Shown here in pieces: positions 6,826 to 10,178 of a stretch of 10,178 bases of DNA (the stretch's first letter is position 1; each line of letters begins with the position of its first letter). Source of the DNA: DATCVR01 sp036566745. Lineage in GTDB: Bacteria > Actinomycetota > Actinomycetes > Jiangellales > Jiangellaceae. The notes under the pieces are model-generated. The model was not told where the DNA came from. It saw nothing but the letters and a program-made list of their open reading frames with translations, and searched no databases. The position numbers were made by a program, and so were the translations under genes. Location of the stretch: positions 1 to 10,178 of the forward strand of contig DATCVR010000306.1 of the NCBI GenBank assembly GCA_036566745.1. The letters run 5' to 3'.

Positions 6826-7034
6826 GCGGGCCAAGGCCGCTGGGGCCACAGCCAGGCCCGGCTCGGAGCCGAGTCGCGCCCGGGCTCGACGTTCGGCATG
6901 TTCGGCTCCTACGGCAGCCGGCCTACGCCGACATCGACTCCGGTGTCGCGGTCGCGGTTACGCGACGCCGCATCGTCGGCGACTTCACCGCCGTCACGAC
7001 CACCGACGCCGTCGTCGCTTGCCGCTACGGCTGA
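6826..7034 (+). pseudogene. C-terminal fragment of a probable beta-lactamase-fold serine hydrolase, frameshifted
   Basis: The plus strand reads RPGSTFGMFGSYGS in one frame to 6918, then AYADIDSGVAVAV, RRRIVGDFTAVTTTD and a TGA stop at 7032-7034 in another. Joined as GSYGS-A-AYADIDSG this resembles the glycine-rich segment and following strand of class C beta-lactamase-like esterases, where a (H/G)xGSxG-type motif precedes a 'YAD..SGVA' strand. The junction GGCAGCCGGCCTAC becomes GGC AGC GCG GCC TAC by adding one G, so a one-base deletion explains the break. The catalytic Ser-x-x-Lys region is absent: only the C-terminal end remains and it abuts the coiled-coil remnant. Family assignment is by motif memory and is tentative. 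Confidence 0.4.
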
Positions 7035-7048
7035 GTGGAGAGATGACT

Positions 7049-8464
7049 TCAGGACCCGGTTGAGTTGTGAGGCTGCGGCTGCGGCTGCGGCGAGAGCGAT
7101 GGGCCGATGGACGCAGGGTCCGGCTTCTTCTTGCCGGTCTCCCCGACCATCCGCGGCGCGGGCTTGATGGGCCAGCGCTCCACGACCTGACGCCGCAGGT
7201 CGTCACCGCGATCGGCGGCCAGGGCGTTCCACACCAAGGCGATGACGACGACAGCTACCGAAGCGGCGAGGGTGAGCTGAGCCTGTGGTACGAAACTGCC
7301 GAACGTCTCGCGTGCACCTTCGTACAGGGATGCGACGTCGTCCATCCCGCCGGTGCCGAGGATATAGACCGCCCAACCGAAGGTGATGCCGAGCGAAGCA
7401 AGCACGGTCAGCCCCTGAGCGAGCCGCACCGGCTGGCTCTCGGCATATTTCCGCAGCAGGGCATGTGGCGGGCGCGGCGCCGCCGGATTCGACAACGCCT
7501 CGCGCAGCACCCCCTGTTCGCCTCGTTGTACGGCCGACTCGGCGAACAGGCCCAGGACCGTCGACACCACGGCTGCCGCCAGCAGGACTGCGAACGTCCA
7601 GGTGCCGACGCTCAGGACGGCCTCGGTGCCGTCGCCGTATTCAGCCCGTGGCCCTGCGTCGGTCATCGTCCGGTTTGGATGCGTGACCAGCCCCCACACT
7701 TGCAGGAGGCTGAATCCCGCGCTGCCGCAGATGAGGCCGAGCCACTGGAATCGGGAGGCACGCTTCGTCGCGCGTTGGACGTCATCGGGTAGGCCGGTCG
7801 CAGAACCCTTCGATGCCTTCGACGGCGCTGCCGCAGCGCGGCTCCACGCTGCCTGCTCGTCGGCGGTCGTCCAGTGCGCCGCGATATCCATGCGCCGCCG
7901 GCGATACTGAGGCCGTCCTATCAGCGCCAATACGACGAACACCGCCGCCACTGTGGTGACCGCGACCGAGCCCCACAGGATGTACATCTCGCTGCCGTTC
8001 ACCGAGAAGGCGGCTACCAGGGTGAACAGCAACCCAAGGCCAGTGAGGATGGCCGAGAAGAGGAAGAAGGCGGAGTACGGGGGATCGGCGGCCACTCGAT
8101 CAATCTGACTGGGATGCGGGACGGCCGTCCTGGGAGCGCCATCCGCCGCTGCTCGCGCAAGGGCGCGCGAGGTGATCTCCTCACGCAGGGCGGCCAGAAC
8201 CGCGGTCAGGATGCCGAGACCGAGTGGCAGGGCCAATACGGGCACGATCGCGGCGCGGCTGAGTTGATCGAGGGCGGCATTGGTGGGCGGGTCCAGCAGC
8301 TTCTCTTCGGCGATGAGGCCGGTGGCCAGAATGAGGATGAACGCACCCCCGATGCCGGCGAGAAACGGCAGGAGCGCGTTGATCGCCGCGGTGACGAGCC
8401 GCCCCGCGAGACCGATGCGGTAGACCCGCCAGTGCGAGTGGCTGGTGGGTGGATGGTGAGGCAA
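7049..8464 (-). CDS. Eight-helix membrane protein of unknown function
   Basis: I do not recognise the family. The 471-residue product has hydrophobic segments at about 22-52, 70-92, 130-154, 160-183, 238-260, 285-308, 347-371 and 395-416. A basic loop follows helix 4 (RPQYRRRRMD) and there are two long soluble loops (about 184-237 and 309-346). No transporter or enzyme signature is visible. The C-terminus is cytosolic-looking and Lys/Pro-rich (GKKKPDP), ending in a Pro-Gln repeat from a CAGCCG hexamer run. The start is TTG 8464, directly after an in-frame stop at 8471-8473; no ATG or GTG precedes helix 1 and no clear Shine-Dalgarno is seen, so the start is uncertain. It stands alone, and a house-keeping role is not evident. 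Confidence 0.75.
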   Translation of the reverse strand: MPHHPPTSHSHWRVYRIGLAGRLVTAAINALLPFLAGIGGAFILILATGLIAEEKLLDPPTNAALDQLSRAAIVPVLALPLGLGILTAVLAALREEITSRALARAAADGAPRTAVPHPSQIDRVAADPPYSAFFLFSAILTGLGLLFTLVAAFSVNGSEMYILWGSVAVTTVAAVFVVLALIGRPQYRRRRMDIAAHWTTADEQAAWSRAAAAPSKASKGSATGLPDDVQRATKRASRFQWLGLICGSAGFSLLQVWGLVTHPNRTMTDAGPRAEYGDGTEAVLSVGTWTFAVLLAAAVVSTVLGLFAESAVQRGEQGVLREALSNPAAPRPPHALLRKYAESQPVRLAQGLTVLASLGITFGWAVYILGTGGMDDVASLYEGARETFGSFVPQAQLTLAASVAVVVIALVWNALAADRGDDLRRQVVERWPIKPAPRMVGETGKKKPDPASIGPSLSPQPQPQPHNSTGS

Positions 8465-8810
8465 GACTGATCACCGAGCTCGAACAGGGGTCCGTGGACG
8501 GATCACCCTACCCCGCGACCAAACCGCCAAGCAGCCACCGTCGCTGGTCGACGAATCGCCCACAACACGGCACTCAGCACGGTGGCGGGGATCGCCGATG
8601 AGATCGCAGAGGTCGCTCAAGGCGCCGCCGATGCGTGAGGACGCGCCAAAGCTCTACGACCTGCCACGAGTGGGCTGCGCTACTACATAGGTAGTTGACG
8701 GCGCGAAGGATCCCGCGACAGCGGTCTGAACGGCTTATGCCTCGGCCCCAGCCCTTGCCGCCCGACGGTCCATCGCTCCGCACCGGTCCTTGCACACAGC
8801 GGCGTCGCCG
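8465..8810. other. Gene-poor stretch between the membrane protein and the recombinase remnant
   Basis: No intact gene. On the plus strand a frame ending at TGA 8636-8638 reads RIAHNTALSTVAG then IADEIAEVAQGAADA; it has no start and upstream codons look non-coding, so it is at most a fragment. Around 8681-8694, ACTAC-ATAG-GTAGT is a five-base inverted repeat. GTCC-GT-GGAC (8489-8498) is another short palindrome near the TTG start. An attachment site could lie here given the adjacent recombinase end, but I see no paired direct repeat. Confidence 0.3.
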
Positions 8811-9025
8811 TCAGATGAGTTGGGCGAGTTTGCGGATAGCTTCGGCTTCGCCGGCGACTTGGGTGTAGAGCAGGGTCGAGGTGAGCGTGCCGTGGCGCAC
8901 GAGTTGTTGGATGTCGCGGATGTCGACGCTGACGTGGAGGAGTTCGGTTCCGTACCAGTGGCGCAGGGTGTGAGGGCTGCCTGGGACGTCGGCCCGGCGC
9001 ATGACGGCGTCGACGCCGCAGCTGC
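8811..9025 (-). pseudogene. C-terminal catalytic fragment of a tyrosine recombinase (integrase)
   Basis: The minus strand reads VDAVMRRADVPGSPHTLRHW, then GTELLHVSVDIRDIQQLVRH, GTLTSTLLYTQV and a normal-looking end closed by TGA 8811-8813. This holds the HxLRH box with the second catalytic Arg, the later His (VRHGTLTST) and the nucleophilic Tyr (LLYTQV). The N-terminal core-binding domain and the first catalytic Arg are missing. Homology ends within a few codons of the stop of the upstream YdcF-like gene (9029), so the 5' part was lost at that junction. The frame continues to 9116 through the YdcF coding region, but that part is not integrase-like. An internal ATG at 9002 could start a 63-residue peptide. 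It cannot be an active recombinase. It probably marks the edge of a former integrated element. Confidence 0.75.
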
Positions 9026-9028
9026 TGT

Positions 9029-9628
9029 CTACAGCGAGATCTTGCGTTCGTCGGTCCTGAGACCTCGCAGTGTCCAAAGCCCGTACAGCGCCAGCAGTGG
9101 TTTGACGACCATCCACTCGCCAGTGCGGTAGTCATCCGCGCGCACGAGCCTTTCGGCAAGATCAGGGCGCTGCCGCCGCAAGTACGCGCGGGCCTTGAGC
9201 GCGTGAGCTGGTTGGGAGGCGATCTTGATGCGGTCGACGTCCTCGAGCAGCGGGATCACACGTGTGATGTTCTCCCACGTGGTCTGGCTTTGATCTTCGA
9301 GAAGTACTGTGTTGCCGAACGCGAGCACCGACTTCGCGTAGTCAGCCATCAACTGGGCCTCCGCTGCGCCACTGCTGGTCGCACCGCCGCTGAAGATCAC
9401 GCGAGTGCGCGGCGCACTGTCAGTGGTGATGGAGCGAATTCCAGCACGGACTCGCCAGCGATTGATGACATTCGCCGTCGCTTGGGGGTTCCGGTACCCC
9501 AGCACGACCACGGCCTCGGCAGCGCCTCCACAGTTCCCCACGAGAGCTCGAGACCAGCGCCAGTTCAACCACTCGCCCCATGCCAGGGCTGCCGCCCCGG
9601 CTATCGCCACTCCCGTCCTTCGTCGCAT
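9029..9628 (-). CDS. DUF218 / YdcF-ElyC-SanA-like protein
   Basis: A 199-residue protein with the DUF218 fold. It has the strand motif AEAVVVLGYRN (37-47), VIFSGGATSSGAAEAQLMADYA (77-98) and LLEDQSQTTWENI (109-121), then IKIASQPAHALKARAYLRR (134-152). Acidic and Asn residues in the SGG..EA.LM and ED.S.TT.EN boxes are those conserved in the family. Residues 6-18 are hydrophobic and may be a short signal anchor, so it could act at the membrane or outside. Members have been tied to envelope maintenance in enterobacteria, but enzymatic activity is unknown. ATG 9628 has no clear Shine-Dalgarno. It reads as intact although its neighbours are broken; its stop immediately precedes the recombinase stub. 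Confidence 0.85.
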   Translation of the reverse strand: MRRRTGVAIAGAAALAWGEWLNWRWSRALVGNCGGAAEAVVVLGYRNPQATANVINRWRVRAGIRSITTDSAPRTRVIFSGGATSSGAAEAQLMADYAKSVLAFGNTVLLEDQSQTTWENITRVIPLLEDVDRIKIASQPAHALKARAYLRRQRPDLAERLVRADDYRTGEWMVVKPLLALYGLWTLRGLRTDERKISL

Positions 9629-9682
9629 GCGGCGACTCTAGGTGGCACGTCGATATCTGGCAGCGAAGGCACCAGCCGCGCC

Positions 9683-9915
9683 GGGTTCGCGTCTCTGGCC
9701 GACGTCGAGATCGGCACCGCGGCCGCCGACCGAACCAGCGCCGACGCGATCCTGCTGGGTAAGGCCGTGCGGGTCGCCGCCAGCCACTCTGGCCGAGCGC
9801 GACACGTTGGAGCAGCTCGCCGTGGCGGCGCTGTGGGACGTGATCGCGACCTACTCGATCAACCGCCGCCGGGTGAAGGTCGCGGCGAACCTGTCGATGG
9901 ACACGGCGACGTCGA
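9683..9915 (+). pseudogene. Unrecognised conserved-looking gene fragment with a frameshift
   Basis: One frame reads GFASLADVEIGTAAADRTSA then DAILLGKAVRVAASH up to about 9787, with almost every third base G or C. The signal then moves to the next frame, which reads LAERDTLEQLAVAALWDVIA then TYSINRRRVKVAANLSMDT. Inserting AC at the CAC of AGCCACTCTG gives ASHTLAERD in one frame, so a two-base loss from a CACAC repeat is the simplest cause. No start codon precedes the first part in frame near the YdcF gene, so the 5' end is missing too. The WDVIATY..NRR..VAANL pattern looks like a genuine conserved protein, but I cannot name the family. It is divergent from the YdcF-like gene with no clear promoter between. 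Confidence 0.45.
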
Positions 9916-10178
9916 CCTGGCCGCCTGATCAGACGCCGGCGGCTTGGAGGTCCCGCGTCGTCACCGGGTGGGCCATCGAGAAGGTGGCCCTGGCCCGCCG
10001 TGTACTGCACCGGACCCGACAACCCCGGCGGACCCGCCGCCGCCACCTTCGGCTCACCTGGCCCGCCGCGCGCCAACGCTGCTCCCGAGCCGTGCGCAAC
10101 CTCGCGGCCGCCGTCCCCGCCGCGAGGTTTCGCCACGTTCAGGTGCCGGCTTCTCGAGTAGTCCGCTTCGCAGATGTG
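9916..10178. other. Unassigned stretch at the window edge
   Basis: The plus frame of the preceding fragment stays open to the last base and has G/C-rich third positions. The product (VVTGWAIEKVALARRVLH then Arg-rich) could be its C-terminal extension. On the minus strand a frame ending at TGA 9929-9931 reads ATFSMAHPVTTRDLQAAGV and could equally be the end of another gene, but it is closed upstream by a TGA near 10139. The two frames share third codon positions, so codon bias cannot decide. Confidence 0.25.

Noticed and set aside
7065..7090. GCTGCG hexamer run as a regulatory or CRISPR-like repeat
   Set aside because: It lies within the coding end of the membrane protein and encodes PQPQPQ; there are no spacers.
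9203..9928. Plus-strand 241-codon open frame
   Set aside because: Its first two thirds are antisense to the YdcF-like gene; only the segment from about 9683 looks coding and it shifts frame soon after.

Overview
The window is GC-rich DNA with strong G/C preference at third codon positions, weakly conserved promoters and some GTG/TTG starts. This fits a high-GC actinomycete (Pseudonocardiaceae- or Nocardiaceae-like); the sequence does not let me name a genus. It reads as an accessory or stress-response region with intact modules separated by decayed gene fragments.

Left part (1-3831). A SufR/COG2345-type winged-helix regulator on the minus strand is interrupted by an in-frame TGA. Divergently, a plus-strand run encodes a small DoxX-like membrane protein, a type I GTP cyclohydrolase (folE) and a ferredoxin-reductase-type FAD/NAD(P)H oxidoreductase. 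These lie 7 and 27 bases apart and are probably one transcription unit. After about 176 bases comes a DUF488 (YeaO-like) protein. Each arm of the divergent gap holds a promoter, and the two promoters share a degenerate 29-base motif that is a candidate common operator.

Middle (3839-6360). A minus-strand type IV toxin-antitoxin operon: AbiEi-like antitoxin, AbiEii-like nucleotidyltransferase toxin, then a third, unrecognised gene. Both junctions are 4-base stop/start overlaps (GTGA and ATGA). The promoter has a perfect 8-base inverted repeat overlapping the -10 box, as expected for autoregulation by AbiEi. The third gene appears to be broken by a one-base deletion in a G run.

Right part (6360-10178). 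A remnant zone (6360-7034) includes the C-terminus of a coiled-coil-rich protein and a frameshifted piece of a probable beta-lactamase-fold serine hydrolase. It is followed by a large eight-helix membrane protein of unknown function (minus strand), a gene-poor stretch, the C-terminal catalytic piece of a tyrosine recombinase, an intact DUF218/YdcF-like protein directly abutting it, and a frameshifted unrecognised gene at the window edge. The recombinase stub and the number of broken genes suggest former mobile-element activity. The recurrence of single-base lesions also leaves room for assembly error.
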